Shown one piece after another: positions 1 through 9,560 of a stretch of DNA of 64,000 bases. Location of the stretch: the NCBI GenBank assembly GCA_933228895.1, contig OW121853.1:74074645-74138644 (forward strand), in the 5' to 3' direction. How positions within the stretch are numbered: the stretch's first letter is position 1; each line of letters starts with the position of its first letter. The notes below the pieces were generated by a model that searched no databases, had not been told where the DNA came from, and saw only the letters and a program-made list of their open reading frames with translations. Source of the stretch: Platycnemis pennipes (Eukaryota; Arthropoda; Insecta; Odonata; Platycnemididae). The position numbers and the translations under genes are program-made.

Positions 1-135
1 TCGCGTACATGTAGATGAGATGTGAAAGAGAAGAAATGCGTAAATATGAACAGATTAGCTGATAGGAGAGTCGAGTATAGAGCTGCATCATCTTAGGACT
101 TATCTAAGGATTGTAGAATGATGATGATAAGGCTT
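1..135 (+). mobile_element. 3' end of a LINE (non-LTR retrotransposon)
   Basis: After an in-frame stop at 16-18, the frame reads to a stop at 94-96 and ends in NRLADRRVEYRAASS. The same ending recurs at 19536-19615 and 43129-43215 (RLADRRIEWRAASNQSQDC), each followed by an ATG/GAT-rich tail. This is the last part of a LINE ORF2 plus its short-repeat tail. The clade cannot be told from so short a piece. Only the extreme 3' end is present, as expected for 5'-truncated insertions. Confidence 0.6.
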
Positions 136-246
136 GTCAAACTGTAGCATTCATCTATATTCATTGGCCTTTCCATTATAATATGATATTTTCTTTCCTT
201 GATCATTTTTATATTGGTTGAGGTTCTTATCTTAATATGTTCTAAT

Positions 247-1043
247 AAGAGATGAGTCGATACCAAAATTTATCGATTCTCGATACCATTTTCGATTCCT
301 GAAAAATCGATTCTATATTATTAATACCGATACCATATATATTTTATACCATACATATTTTTACCTAGTTTTCCTATATATTACTATAAAAATGTTCCAT
401 GAAAACTAACAATACAATTTTGAAATGTAAACAATTGAGTATACTATTTATTTTGGGGAAAATCTACTGATATTGCACTCAGAGGACATTCTGAATATAA
501 AAACTGTTTGATGATAAATATTTTGGTATTTTTTTCTTACAAAAGCATATTTAATGGCAAATGGCGTGTTTAATAACAAAACATGTTTAGTAACAGATAA
601 AAAATGTCATAACAGATTCAAAATAATATGACTGTCATATCATAAATTTACATAATTTTAACATGATTCATAATTAGTTAAAAGAATAATTAAACAATCT
701 AGCCTAAATTATAAATATTAATTTCTCTTAAAACCTTGTGTGTCGATAGTTTTCACGAAGTAGATAAAAGAAATAGTAGAGGTGTAGTTGGCAGTCACTA
801 CCGAGAACAGAAATCAACCGTTAAAGAATTCCTTATGGCTGAAACTGCTGTATGAGGCTGTAGCTCGGATTTATTTGGAAAAAAATATGGCGATCACCAT
901 GGCAACCGCGGTGGTGAAGTTAGACTATCCCAGTCATGTTTCGTATAGGTATCTCCGATATCGGTATCGACTTTAGGCGATCGACTCTCGATACCGATAC
1001 CAATCCACAAGAATCCGTGGTATCGAGAATCGACACATCCCTT
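247..1043. mobile_element. Non-autonomous hAT-type element
   Basis: The two ends are inverted copies, AAGAGATGAGTCGATACC at the left and the complement of AAGGGATGTGTCGATTC at the right. They are rich in repeated GATTCTCGATACC-like motifs. The element is flanked by 8-bp direct repeats, gttctaat (239-246) and gttctcat (1044-1051), with one mismatch. An 8-bp duplication with short terminal inverted repeats fits the hAT superfamily. The ~800-bp interior is AT-rich and has no credible transposase. Confidence 0.65.
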
Positions 1044-1333
1044 GTTCTCATAAACATCCCGGTGCCTGCCACCTAATTTTCATTCCGTTAAGAAACAGAA
1101 GTTTATTGCGTCTCAGTATGCGTGCCAATAGGGTAGTTTCCGTCATCAAAGAAAACAGACTTCATTAATTGCGATTTGTGCCCTGCCATAAATGTTTTTA
1201 ATTTACGCAAAAAGTTTGTATTGAGAAATCCCAGTTTACTAGAGAATTAAATGTTAATTTTAAGGCCATTTGAAACGGCTCTGAAATGGCGGGGCGCGCT
1301 GCCTTCTTGCTGACGTAACAGGTAGGTAGTTTA
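1044..1333. other. Unannotated stretch
   Basis: Moderately AT-rich sequence between the hAT element and the Copia element. I see no gene or clear repeat in it. A short string (gacgtaacaggtagg, 1313-1327) resembles one at 2812-2826 beyond the Copia element. Confidence 0.5.
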
Positions 1334-1510
1334 TGAAGCAAAGTAAATTTGTTAAATAATAATCGCGGATCAAATTAAAATAAATGTTTTGTTTTTCCAT
1401 GGTTGTCATGGGGGAAATAGTTTGTTGATAACGAGGATTCGGGGCATAACGATATTGAACACGAAAGAGAATGGTTGTATCATTGATTTGAATAAAAACT
1501 TAATCCAACA
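1334..1510 (+). repeat. 5' LTR of compact Copia element
   Basis: Starts TGAAGCAAAG and ends AATCCAACA. It matches the copy at 2197-2373 base for base as far as I can read. At 177 bp it is short even for Copia LTRs. Confidence 0.85.
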
Positions 1511-1513
1511 ATT

Positions 1514-1531
1514 TGGTAGCAGAGCGTGGTT
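1514..1531 (+). other. Primer binding site (initiator tRNA-Met type)
   Basis: TGGTAGCAGAGCGTGGTT lies 3 nt after the 5' LTR. The first 12 bases complement the 3' end of animal initiator tRNA-Met (ending GCTCTGCTACCA). The same 18 nt recurs as the primer site of the unrelated LTR element at 57773-57790 (minus strand). Confidence 0.8.
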
Positions 1532-1583
1532 ATAAGATACACGAGTGAAATTTCCAGGAGGTCAAGAAAAGTGACAAGGGAAA

Positions 1584-2171
1584 ATGTCAGACTTTGGAGT
1601 TTCAAGAATCGAGCCTCTAACAAACAAGAATTATGGACTTTGGAGCATGAGATTGGTTGCAGTTCTTAAGGCGAAAGGATTGTATCAAGATATCATTTTC
1701 GGTGATGAACCAGAGAAGAATGGTGCTGATGCAGCGGCTGTGGCGAAGTGGGAAGCCTGGTCAAAGAAGAACGACGAGGTCAACATGCTGATCATTATGA
1801 CACTTTCGGCGGAGCAGGCGTTAGCATGTCAAGGTATTTCCAATGCAAAAGAGTTGTGGCTTTTGTTAAAGAAACGTCATGACGGTGTTGAGAAACATAG
1901 AAAGACTCAGTTAATGATTGAATTGACTAAATTAGAAAAATTAGAGAAAGAAAGCATTGACGGTTATTTAACTAGAGCTCAAACATTAGAGACTCAACTT
2001 AAGGAAATGGGTAATAATATTGAAGATTATGAATTAATTATGTACGTAATCGAGGGTCTACCAAAGAGTTTCAGTGAAGTTGCAACAGCGATTTCTTCCA
2101 ATCTTTTGACCAAGGACGTCAGCGAAGCATTAATGAAGAAGCACATTCCAAACTTGAGTTTAATTATTTAA
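1584..2171 (+). CDS. Copia gag polyprotein, C-terminally shortened
   Basis: A 195-residue ORF starting ATG at 1584, 52 nt after the primer binding site. Residues ~10-35 carry the N-terminal gag signature (NYGLWSMRL...LKAKGLY). Residues ~55-185 resemble the UBN2/Copia gag capsid domain, with KELWLLLKKRHDG, then ELTKLEKLEKESIDGYL, then a MGNNIEDYELIMYVIEGLP segment. The family normally continues into a CCHC zinc knuckle and then protease; here the frame stops soon after EALMKK, 13 bp before the purine tract. It probably makes a capsid-like protein without the nucleic-acid-binding knuckle. I infer that packaging is the only function kept. Confidence 0.85.
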   Translation: MSDFGVSRIEPLTNKNYGLWSMRLVAVLKAKGLYQDIIFGDEPEKNGADAAAVAKWEAWSKKNDEVNMLIIMTLSAEQALACQGISNAKELWLLLKKRHDGVEKHRKTQLMIELTKLEKLEKESIDGYLTRAQTLETQLKEMGNNIEDYELIMYVIEGLPKSFSEVATAISSNLLTKDVSEALMKKHIPNLSLII

Positions 2172-2183
2172 AATTTGTCACGC

Positions 2184-2196
2184 GAAAGGAGGAATT
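2184..2196 (+). other. Polypurine tract of Copia element
   Basis: GAAAGGAGGAATT lies directly before the 3' LTR (start 2197). It is the expected position and composition for the plus-strand primer. Confidence 0.75.
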
Positions 2197-2373
2197 TGAA
2201 GCAAAGTAAATTTGTTAAATAATAATCGCGGATCAAATTAAAATAAATGTTTTGTTTTTCCATGGTTGTCATGGGGGAAATAGTTTGTTGATAACGAGGA
2301 TTCGGGGCATAACGATATTGAACACGAAAGAGAATGGTTGTATCATTGATTTGAATAAAAACTTAATCCAACA
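2197..2373 (+). repeat. 3' LTR of compact Copia element
   Basis: Identical by eye to 1334-1510. It is followed by atttactttgc, whose complement (gcaaagtaaat) also occurs inside the LTR start, so the LTR end carries a short self-complementary extension into the flank. Confidence 0.85.
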
Positions 2374-4263
2374 ATTTACTTTGCGAGATATAGGAAAATT
2401 CGTCTCCTGAACTTACCATTGTATTTCAGGGCTCCTCAGCTCTAGTGAATATGTATTAGTATTAGCCTGTGAAAACTATCAACGCTCGAAAAGTCTTCTC
2501 GGTTAAACATTGTATTAATAGTCGTTTTATAGGCTCAAGGACATCCTGCTCGTGGGTCTTCTGCTACGGCGAAGCATGACGTGAAGGTCGTGTGGCGATG
2601 GGCGAACTTCACGGTATGCTTGTAAAAGGAATACTAACTGATTTTAAATTAATCAACAGCATAAATAATATTAATTAAATAAATTAAAGTTAATTATAAT
2701 AAATCAACGGGATAAATACACCTCCGATACTAATTAATAAGCTTTAACGGAGTGCAGCGTCTACTTGGAAGCATCCGCAGCACTACCTGGTGGCAGGTAG
2801 AGGAAATAGTTTGACGTCACAGGTAGGATTAACCGGCATGAAATATTTTGCCGTCGCGTTTTCGCGCCATTGATTTTTTTCACTTTTTAATTACTGAGGA
2901 AAAATACAAAACGTCATTTAAAAATCGAACGGCTTAAAACACGTACTCCAGAGGTTATAAACTTTCGATCAATACAATAAAAAAATAACAGGAAACTACC
3001 CTATTCCTTAGATTCCCATGGTCACATTTGCGCTCAATGCATATCTTTCCCCTACCGCCATTCGGCATGCAATCTTCCCTTCTCATGCTCACGCGCACTT
3101 CAACATCCGTACCCAACACAAAGCTTCGAAAGCTTACATTGTGCGCAGCTTGGGAGAGAGGGAGATCAGAAATATTTCCGAATGACATTCCTTCGCGAAT
3201 TCGCACGGCAAATGGAGTTCGTGATGAATCCCGAGGGAGCGGATAACACGACTGGCCTCGAGGATCGTTCTTCAAAGAATCCACGACCATTAGCAGCGCA
3301 CTCGACGAAAAAGAAAGCACTTGCGCCCGAGTCACGGAGATAAGCCGCGAAAATATTAACCGAGTCGTGATGTCTGTACGTGTTGGAGCATGTTATCCCT
3401 CGCTGTGTGAAATGGAGCGGAGAGCGGTGCCATTTTCGGAGGCTGAGACTGCTTAGCGAGCAAAATCAAATTACAGTGGTACTTCTGCTAACGAGTGAAG
3501 TGGTTGAAATATAGAACGGAGCTAACCAACATTTTTTCCCATTTTCTTCGGCCTCTGATAACATTTTAACGACTGATTCAGTGGATGTTCTAGATCCCCA
3601 ATAATCCCATTACAACCCTTCCCATCAAAACAATCCCTATCAGCGGCGAAGAGTCGGAAAATAGGTGAACGACGTCAACTAAATGTTGAGCAAAATAGTG
3701 GAACGGACATAGATACAACTGTTGAACTTCGACAAAATGCCAGAAGAATAATAAAAACGTTGCGTATATATTTTCAATTTATATTTAATAAAGTGTACAA
3801 TATATTTTCGGTATTATAGTGTAAAGATCGTCAGTGTTTTAATCCGAATTTTTATTATTTTCCATCCAATGGATCCAGTGGATGAGTAGACGTAAAACGT
3901 CACGAGATCACGTAATGTTAACAATCCAGGTGGGTTTTGGATTAGAGCTGCTAGAATATTGTTGTAAACACCGTGGCTGACCTGTTAATTGCGAGTGTGC
4001 TGTAAGGATATGAGGAAAGTTGCTCCCTTTGTTTTAAACTGTTTTATAAACTTAAACTGTTTAAATGTCACCGAATCCTTTTCCAGCTGTTGTTGACTTC
4101 TGTTGTTCTGTGTTGTTGTTGACAGTGTCCTAGACCTAAAATAGAACTAGCCTTGTATTAAAATCGGCAGTGTAACAAGACTGACCTGCAGAGACTTCAG
4201 CAAGCTCATTGTTCACAGTGACTAAAACCAATAACAATAAATTTTATATGAATTGTTCTTCTT
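2374..4263. other. Unannotated stretch with one shared repeat segment
   Basis: No credible gene. Reading frames at 2955-3335 are low-complexity or overlapping and match nothing I know. A segment at about 3885-3950 (gatgagtagacgtaaaacg, then a cacgagat-type stretch, then atccaggtggg) is also found around 28225-28291, where it is interrupted by the hAT element. It is therefore a dispersed repeat. Confidence 0.5.
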
Positions 4264-4530
4264 TGGTGTGGTGGTGAGTGTGTTGTGCCTCTCATCCCGA
4301 GGTCCCTGGTTCCGATTCCGGGGGAGGCAGAAAAATTTAATTGTTTTACCGATCCCTCCTTGAATACTGTGTGGAGAGCACTTGAAGTTCAGTACTCCGT
4401 CCGTCGCCCGGGACGTTAAACCGTGGACCCCTTACGGCCTTTCGCAAAGAGTAGGATATCAGCTAGGTTCTCTTCACCCTTCTCCCGCTTCCTGAAAAAT
4501 ATCTACTCTCTACTGAATTACCAACCTTAC
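4264..4530 (+). mobile_element. tRNA-derived SINE, family A, copy 1
   Basis: The head has a tRNA-like box A (tggtgtggtggtgagtg) and box B (ggttccgattcc). The body carries the family hallmark, a tccgtcg..gggacgttaaaccgtgg core, followed by an aagagta..ctaggttctcttcacccttc segment. The same body occurs at 5988, 8540, 16136, 21180, 21846, 41966, 43305 and 60265. It would be transcribed by Pol III and moved by a LINE. Confidence 0.7.
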
Positions 4531-4640
4531 CTAAATAGCGCAAATGACCTTAGCTGTCGGTCACCCAAACGTCCTTATTTCAATAAAGAAATAGAGAATA
4601 GTATTACTTGCTTCGAATCTACCGTAATGTATCCTTATTT

Positions 4641-4899
4641 ATAATAAATACAAAACAAAACAGACAGATGACGAAAACATGACATGACGAAACACGAAAA
4701 GGAGACACTCACGACAGTTTGGACGTTTCCGCGGACATGCCGCCTTTTTCAACAGAAGAGAGTTGACTCAGAACTCAACAGAAGAGAGTCAACTCTCTTC
4801 TGTTGAAAAAGGCGGCAGGTCCGCGGAAACTGTTGTGAGTGTCTCCTTTTCGTGTTTCTATGTTTCCGTCACCTCTCTGTTTTGTTTTGTATTTATTAT
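4641..4899. repeat. 260-bp near-perfect palindrome (foldback element)
   Basis: The left arm runs from taataaatacaaaacaaaac through cacgaaaaggagacactcac and ccgcggacatgccgcc to agaagagagttgactc. The right arm is its complement, reading back to gttttgttttgtatttatta, with few mismatches. The unpaired centre is only about 10-20 bp. The transcript would form one long hairpin. No ORF is present. Confidence 0.8.
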
Positions 4900-5414
4900 G
4901 ACTGAATAGTGCGCCTTTCGTGCGAGTACTTATTTATAATAATATATTTATGGCTCTGGAATAATTCTTAAAATTTTGTGAGGGGCGGATCTCTTCGATC
5001 TTTGATGTTTGCCGACCCTCAGGTCAAAAGAAACTAACTGCAAGAAAAACTGCTCTAATTCGTGAAACAGCGCGTGTAAAATAGCAACGGTCCTAATTCC
5101 ACGTATTAATCCAAGTAATTACTACCATGTAATCAATGAACAATTAACAAAATCTATGGATTACGCTCTACATGTTTATTGAGTAGGATCCTCTAAGAAA
5201 TGATTTTAAAGGAAAAAGGTTTCAAATGTAAGGGGCAGGATTTGAGAGAGAGATTACCGACCCCCCGCTTAAAGCAAGAACCCAAGTTTGATTCTCTCCG
5301 TACCCGACGATAGATAGTCTGTCAACCAAATCGTCGCGGACACACAAGACTACAGGCTACTATAAAATACTACTATAAAAGGACGCTACAATTCTAACTC
5401 CTCCAATTGTAATT
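4900..5414. other. Unannotated stretch
   Basis: AT-rich, many stops in all frames. I see nothing in it. Confidence 0.4.
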
Positions 5415-5602
5415 CCTGATGGATTAACTGTGAACTGGTTTCGTAAATTCTATCGATATTTTTTGGCACGACCTATTTTTCAACACATTACATAATCTTC
5501 AGGTACTTGGACTTTAAAAACTGACTTTAAAGAGGTCATTTTTCATTTCATCCTAGTTGAATAAATTCAGCTAAATTGAGTCCGACACCGATTCCTCAAT
5601 CA
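5415..5602. repeat. ~190-bp dispersed repeat, copy 1
   Basis: Runs from cctgatggattaactgtgaa to acaccgattcctcaatca and is repeated at 6589-6781 with roughly 90% identity by eye. On the complementary strand it contains CCTGAAGATTATGTAATG followed by a GAAAA tract, a pattern shared with repeats near 14.4, 18.4, 19.5, 31.4 and 45.1 kb. Confidence 0.7.
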
Positions 5603-5701
5603 AGAATCAAGAATTATCGAGAAAAGACCGCTCTCTGTGGTAAACATTAAAATGAATATGGGGTGTAAGGGTTTGAAATCTACTAGGCGTAAGGGGATTT
5701 G

Positions 5702-5875
5702 ATGAACACTGTAATAGAAGGAATAGTTGAAGGCCAAAGTAGGAACCGTGAACGACCAAGATTGGAATATGTGAAGTGGATAGTGGAGGACATAGAATGT
5801 GGAAGGCACTTATATTTCAGGAGGATGAAAGAAGATGGAGAGAAAGTCTTTCGGAAACCAATTCTGATGGATTGA
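5702..5875 (+). pseudogene. LINE reverse-transcriptase C-terminal fragment
   Basis: A 57-codon frame reads NTVIEGIVEGQSRNRERPR, then LEYVKWIVEDIECG, then FRRMKEDGEKVF. It resembles the end of many arthropod LINE ORF2 proteins, which run EGK.EGKR.RGRPR followed by a DD-type stretch and an AEDR.KWR close. Both ends are lost. It is probably the same LINE lineage as the fragments at 9985, 23930, 26645, 34790, 37195 and 62500. Confidence 0.55.
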
Positions 5876-5987
5876 TACCTGAGTGAGAAGACACGACACT
5901 GACGAAATGACAGTGAATGCTTTAACCACCCTTTATTGTCATTGATGCTTAGACAAGGGGGATCGGGATGGTGGGGTGACTGGGGCA

Positions 5988-6115
5988 TATCGAGTGCAGT
6001 AGTCAGTCCGTCGGATGAGACGTTAAATCGTGGACCCATTGGCTACTTTCGTTAAGAGCAAGATAATGGTGACGCTGAATTTATATCTACCCTTCTTCTG
6101 TACCTAGACATTCCT
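5988..6115 (+). mobile_element. SINE family A, copy 2 (body only)
   Basis: Contains gtccgtcggatgagacgtta and then cgtggacccattggctactttcgttaagagca in register with the other family A copies. A tRNA-like head is not clear upstream. Confidence 0.65.
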
Positions 6116-6588
6116 ATCCATATCCACTTAACTATCAATCCTAAACGGTTCAAATTATCTTCCCTGTCAGTAACTCCGAATAACTACCACTATTAGCTAA
6201 GACAATACTTGAGACAAATAAACCTTAATGGGGGATGCGTCCTCTAGTCGTACCACAAAAAACCTTTATACTTTTCCCTCCTCTAAATTCAATCTAAATA
6301 ACCTCAAAATTAATCTCCTTTTGATTGCTTCATCCTACGAAGTGTGCCGTACATATCATGATAGTGAGTGTTGCAGCAGCTGAAAGATTCGTTAGCTTGT
6401 GCAATCACCTCTTTCCTTCGATTCAAATTTCAAGGAAAATAACATCACGAAGTTAGACATTCTCTGCAAATTCAAAATAAATATACTTACTGCATAGATA
6501 CCAACTATACAATGGGTTTTCACGGATATAGTTGATCACTCTCATACAGTGCTAAGTTTCCGACATTCATTCTCGCAATCTGTCATTT

Positions 6589-6781
6589 CCCTGATGGATT
6601 AACTGTGAACTAGTTCCGTAAATTCTACCGATAATTTTTTTTGCACGACCTAGGTTTCAACACATTACATATAATCTTCAAGTATTTGGACTTTAAAAAC
6701 TGACATTAAAAAGATCATTTTTCATTTCATCCTCGTTGAATAAATTCGGCTGAATTGAGTCCGACACCGATTCCTCAATCA
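6589..6781. repeat. ~190-bp dispersed repeat, copy 2
   Basis: Second copy of 5415-5602 in the same orientation, about 1.17 kb downstream. The pair brackets a LINE fragment and a SINE body. It could be the terminal direct repeats of one element or two independent insertions; I cannot tell which. Confidence 0.7.
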
Positions 6782-7613
6782 TCATTTCCCTTTTAGACTG
6801 CACGAACTGACACTGCTCCCAACTGCGCGCAACTGAATGCCGATTCGAGTGAAACTACCCGAATGGGACCCAATTATAATAAAATTAAATGGATCTCCGA
6901 CGCGAAGCAAACGTCCGAGTCTCTCACGCGACCCGATACATTCGCCGAGACATGAAATACCGTGCGCGGGCACGAGAAGAGCACGGGATTCCCTTTGATA
7001 CCGGACCAATAAAGGACGATTATAAATCGATTCATTACGTCCGGCGGCTCGTTAAATCGAGAGTCCGAAAAAAAATCAAGCTGTAGGCCAACGTCATCCT
7101 TCGCATCCGAAGATAAAAGGAGCGGCGATTCGATAAGGTCCTAATGGGAGACCGGATCCAAGGCACCATTCAATATTTCTTGCGTGACTTATTTATTCCG
7201 GCCGAGAGATTGGGGCGCGAGGGAGAGTCAAAAGGCGCACGCACTCAAGTCAGTGAGCGGAGCGGCACACGACTGCGAGACTTATGGCAATGGCTCTCCA
7301 AGTGGTCCCAATGGACGCAGGTTTTAAAAGAGACTAACATAGCGTCCGCAGCATTTGAAGCTGTGTAGTTATTCGGGAGAGGCGACCGACAGCCAAGGTC
7401 ATTTGCGCAGGCAGGATTTTTTTTCAGGAAAAAGGAGGAACCGTGGAGGGAAACGCGGTGCTTGCATTAGCCTGCCTAAATAAAAAAAAGGCGCAAAAGG
7501 GTCCAGGGATAGGAGCCAAATAAATTCACGTATCAAACAACTAATTTTTTTATAATTTAATAACGTTTTGTGACTGAAGGTATTTATCGTGGGTAAGACA
7601 CATCCGAGAATAA
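6782..7613. other. GC-richer unannotated stretch
   Basis: Composition rises in GC between 6850 and 7370 and two arginine-rich frames stay open on the plus strand (6889-7086 and 7144-7368). I recognise no domain, and overlapping frames on the other strand are equally open, so I do not call a gene. The rest is AT-rich. Confidence 0.35.
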
Positions 7614-8096
7614 TGCGGCCAAGCCAAGAAAAAACTAGGATTTATTAAAAGAGTATTTGGGAAATATGATGAGAAGAAAAAAGAGCGATGTTACTTTTCA
7701 CTAGTTAGGCCCCACCTTGAATATGTAGCCAGTGTATGGGATCCGAATGAATTAGGTTTGATCAGAGAGCTAGACAGTGTGCAGCGTAGAACAGCAAGGT
7801 TTTTTAAAAGATTCTACGATAGGTTTAATGCAGGGTATCAGAATTAAAAGAAGAATTAGGTAGGGAATCATATCAGATCAAAGGTTGAAGTACAGATTAC
7901 ATTTATTACAGAAATTTAAAACGGATAGTTTTTACTGAAGACATTATATATATATATATTAAAAACACCAGCGTATCATGCTAGATTCGATCAGATACAT
8001 AAGATTAGAGCGATAGATTGTCGTACAAATAGATTTAAAATATCATTTTTCCCCGTACTATTACAGAACACAATAGGCAGCATAGCAAAGGGATAG
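7614..8096 (+). pseudogene. CR1-like LINE RT C-terminus, frameshifted
   Basis: The frame reads AKPRKKLGFIKRVFG, LVRPHLEYVASVWDP and LDSVQRRTARFFKRFYDRF before a stop at 7845-7847. This is the thumb and C-terminal region typical of CR1/L2-type ORF2, where VRP.LEYA..VWDP and VQRRAARF are conserved. After frameshifts it resumes as RLKYRLHLLQKFKTDSF and then LKTPAYHARFDQIHKIRAIDCRTN.RF.ISFFP to a stop at 8094-8096, matching the R.N..KFSFFPRTI close of the family. The upstream endonuclease and RT core are absent. Confidence 0.8.
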
Positions 8097-8312
8097 GTAG
8101 GAAAATATTGTAGAGTAGTCGGTAGTGCATGATGCATGTATTAACAACCATCCCATTATTACTATGTAGATACTAACCATGTAGCTGCATGCAACCCTAT
8201 TATCCAGCATGTTTCCATGTAGTACCCCAGTTGCATGTCAATAGTGCATGTTTGGGGGTTCTTCACCCCCTGCCACACACCCTCGCGGTGTCTTGACGGG
8301 TATCGCGTAGAT
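8097..8312 (+). repeat. 3' UTR and tail of the CR1-like LINE
   Basis: Directly after the ORF relic comes a block with actatgtagatactaacca, ttgcatgtcaatagtgcatg and ttcaccccctgccacacacc, then a short GC-rich hairpin (cctcgcggtg) and a ggta..gtagatg tail. The same block recurs without coding sequence at 12780, 14905, 30775, 39895, 40380, 47008, 48745 and 60115. Those copies are therefore read as severely 5'-truncated insertions of this LINE family. Confidence 0.65.
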
Positions 8313-8539
8313 GCAAATGTGTGTTTTCACTAGCAAACAAGAGGAAAATAAAATTACCTTTACGTGAAAGGAATACCGGGAGTGTCACCTACAGGATATT
8401 GAGCATGGGATGAATCACCACAAAACGGACTCTACTAGAGTTGAACTTCCCAGAGAACGTGATTGATAGCTGAGGTAAATATACACCAATAACTATGCTT
8501 GGGAGATTGGGCATAGGTCGAATTTCTCGCAGTGGATAA
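8313..8539. other. Unannotated stretch
   Basis: No gene or clear repeat seen. Confidence 0.35.
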
Positions 8540-8632
8540 AGTATGGGGTCGGCATTCGCTTAAAGACCCCAAAGGTTCCGCAATTAATATTTCCCAATCC
8601 GACGGACGGAGTACTGTATCGATTTGAAGAGC
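8540..8632 (-). mobile_element. SINE family A, copy 3 (body only)
   Basis: Reverse complement of the family core: ggcattcgcttaaagac..ccaaaggttccgcaatt, then aatccgacggacggagta. Diverged, and the tRNA-like head is not visible. Confidence 0.55.
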
Positions 8633-8821
8633 CTAAGTAATTGAGGCCATTTTACAAGAATGTAGGTTAAACATGTTGGCATTTGATTCTCGCAAAAATG
8701 AATAAAGCTGGTATCCTTACATCCCCTGCCATATGCCCTTGTGGTTGCTTGAATTGTATAATGGGGACGTAGCCTTACCATCCCTGCCTTCGCCTCTATA
8801 TATGGTCCATTTAGTCCCACC

Positions 8822-9019
8822 GTGGGGCTAAATGAGCCGGATGCGCACTTTCCAAAAAACGGTCATGAAAATAAACTTCCGATGTTCATATGGCTTGAAA
8901 ACTTTGTAGCTTTTATAGAGCACGAAATATTCTACAAGATAGACTGTTTTTCAGAAGTAAAATTGCCTAAATCCGCCCTCCAGGACGCCGCAAGCGAAAA
9001 AGGGTCCATTTAGCCCCAC
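8822..9019. mobile_element. ~200-bp MITE with GTGGGGCTAAATG ends
   Basis: Starts GTGGGGCTAAATGAGCC and ends with the complement of GTGGGGCTAAATGGACC. Immediately to the left, 8803-8820 reads ggtccatttagtcccacc, another inverted end, so two related units may sit back to back. The 63-residue frame inside has no recognisable domain. The target duplication is not resolved. Confidence 0.55.
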
Positions 9020-9036
9020 CTTCCCCATGCATGATT

Positions 9037-9332
9037 CACTGTAAAAAGTAGATCTGATTTTAAGGTACAAAAGCGATCTGAATTTCAGATGCAACAATTT
9101 TAAGACAGGGTATGTTGAATTTCAGCAGTAATATCTTGTCTAAAAATAAGGCAGGTGAACGACTGAAAATCAGACCATCCAGAATCCTGCTTCCTCTGCT
9201 TCCTGCTTAACTGCTCCTACACCAACCATCCATGTTCCTGCCTCTTCCGCACCTTGCATCCGTGTTCCTGCCTTAAACCAGACAGCGCTTAAATTCAGAT
9301 CGCACTGAAAATCAGATCAACTTTTTACAGTG
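9037..9332 (+). mobile_element. CACTG-ended MITE, copy 1
   Basis: A 296-bp element starting CACTGTAAAAAGTAGATCTG and ending with the complement of CACTGTAAAAAGTTGATCTG. It is flanked by the 2-bp repeat tt (9035-9036 and 9333-9334). Copies at 44109-44405 (inverted) and 63026-63322 are over 90% identical by eye and also have 2-bp duplications. CACTG termini with a 2-bp duplication suggest a non-autonomous CACTA/EnSpm-type element. Confidence 0.85.
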
Positions 9333-9484
9333 TTCAATGGTTGCGCTCTGAAGGTTGTTTCCACGGTACGCGCTGTCACATACGCTATGTGCATTGTGAA
9401 AACTCCTCTCCAGCTCCTCCACAAAAGAAATTGTGGAGGCTTGAATAAACTAAGCAATTGGTGTTCATTCAATACTGAACGAGG

Positions 9485-9560
9485 TAAGAGCCTGCGGTGG
9501 CAAGTTATCGTTTACGGACCGGAGAGTTCCGGGTTCAATTACGGGCGTACCGTAAGCAAA
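9485..9560 (+). mobile_element. tRNA-like SINE fragment
   Basis: Contains gcctgcggtggcaagttatc and a box-B-like gttccgggttcaattac. It resembles the head of SINE family B (19695-20312). Diverged, with no clear body. Confidence 0.35.

Larger units (their letters stand above)
1334..2373 (+). mobile_element. Compact Copia element with gag only (TR-GAG-like)
   Basis: Two 177-bp direct repeats (1334-1510 and 2197-2373), identical by eye, begin TGAAGC and end CCAACA and flank a 686-bp interior. Three bases after the left LTR is an 18-nt primer binding site starting TGGTAGCAGAG. The right LTR is preceded by the purine tract GAAAGGAGGAA. The interior encodes one Copia-type gag ORF and no protease, integrase, RT or RNase H. 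Flanking bases gttta (1329-1333) and attta (2374-2378) could be an imperfect 5-bp target duplication. Identical LTRs with an open gag suggest recent movement, presumably using enzymes from a full-length relative elsewhere. Confidence 0.85.

Noticed and set aside
6889..7368. Arginine-rich plus-strand frames as a small gene
   Set aside because: No domain, opposite-strand frames are also open, and no supporting signals were seen.
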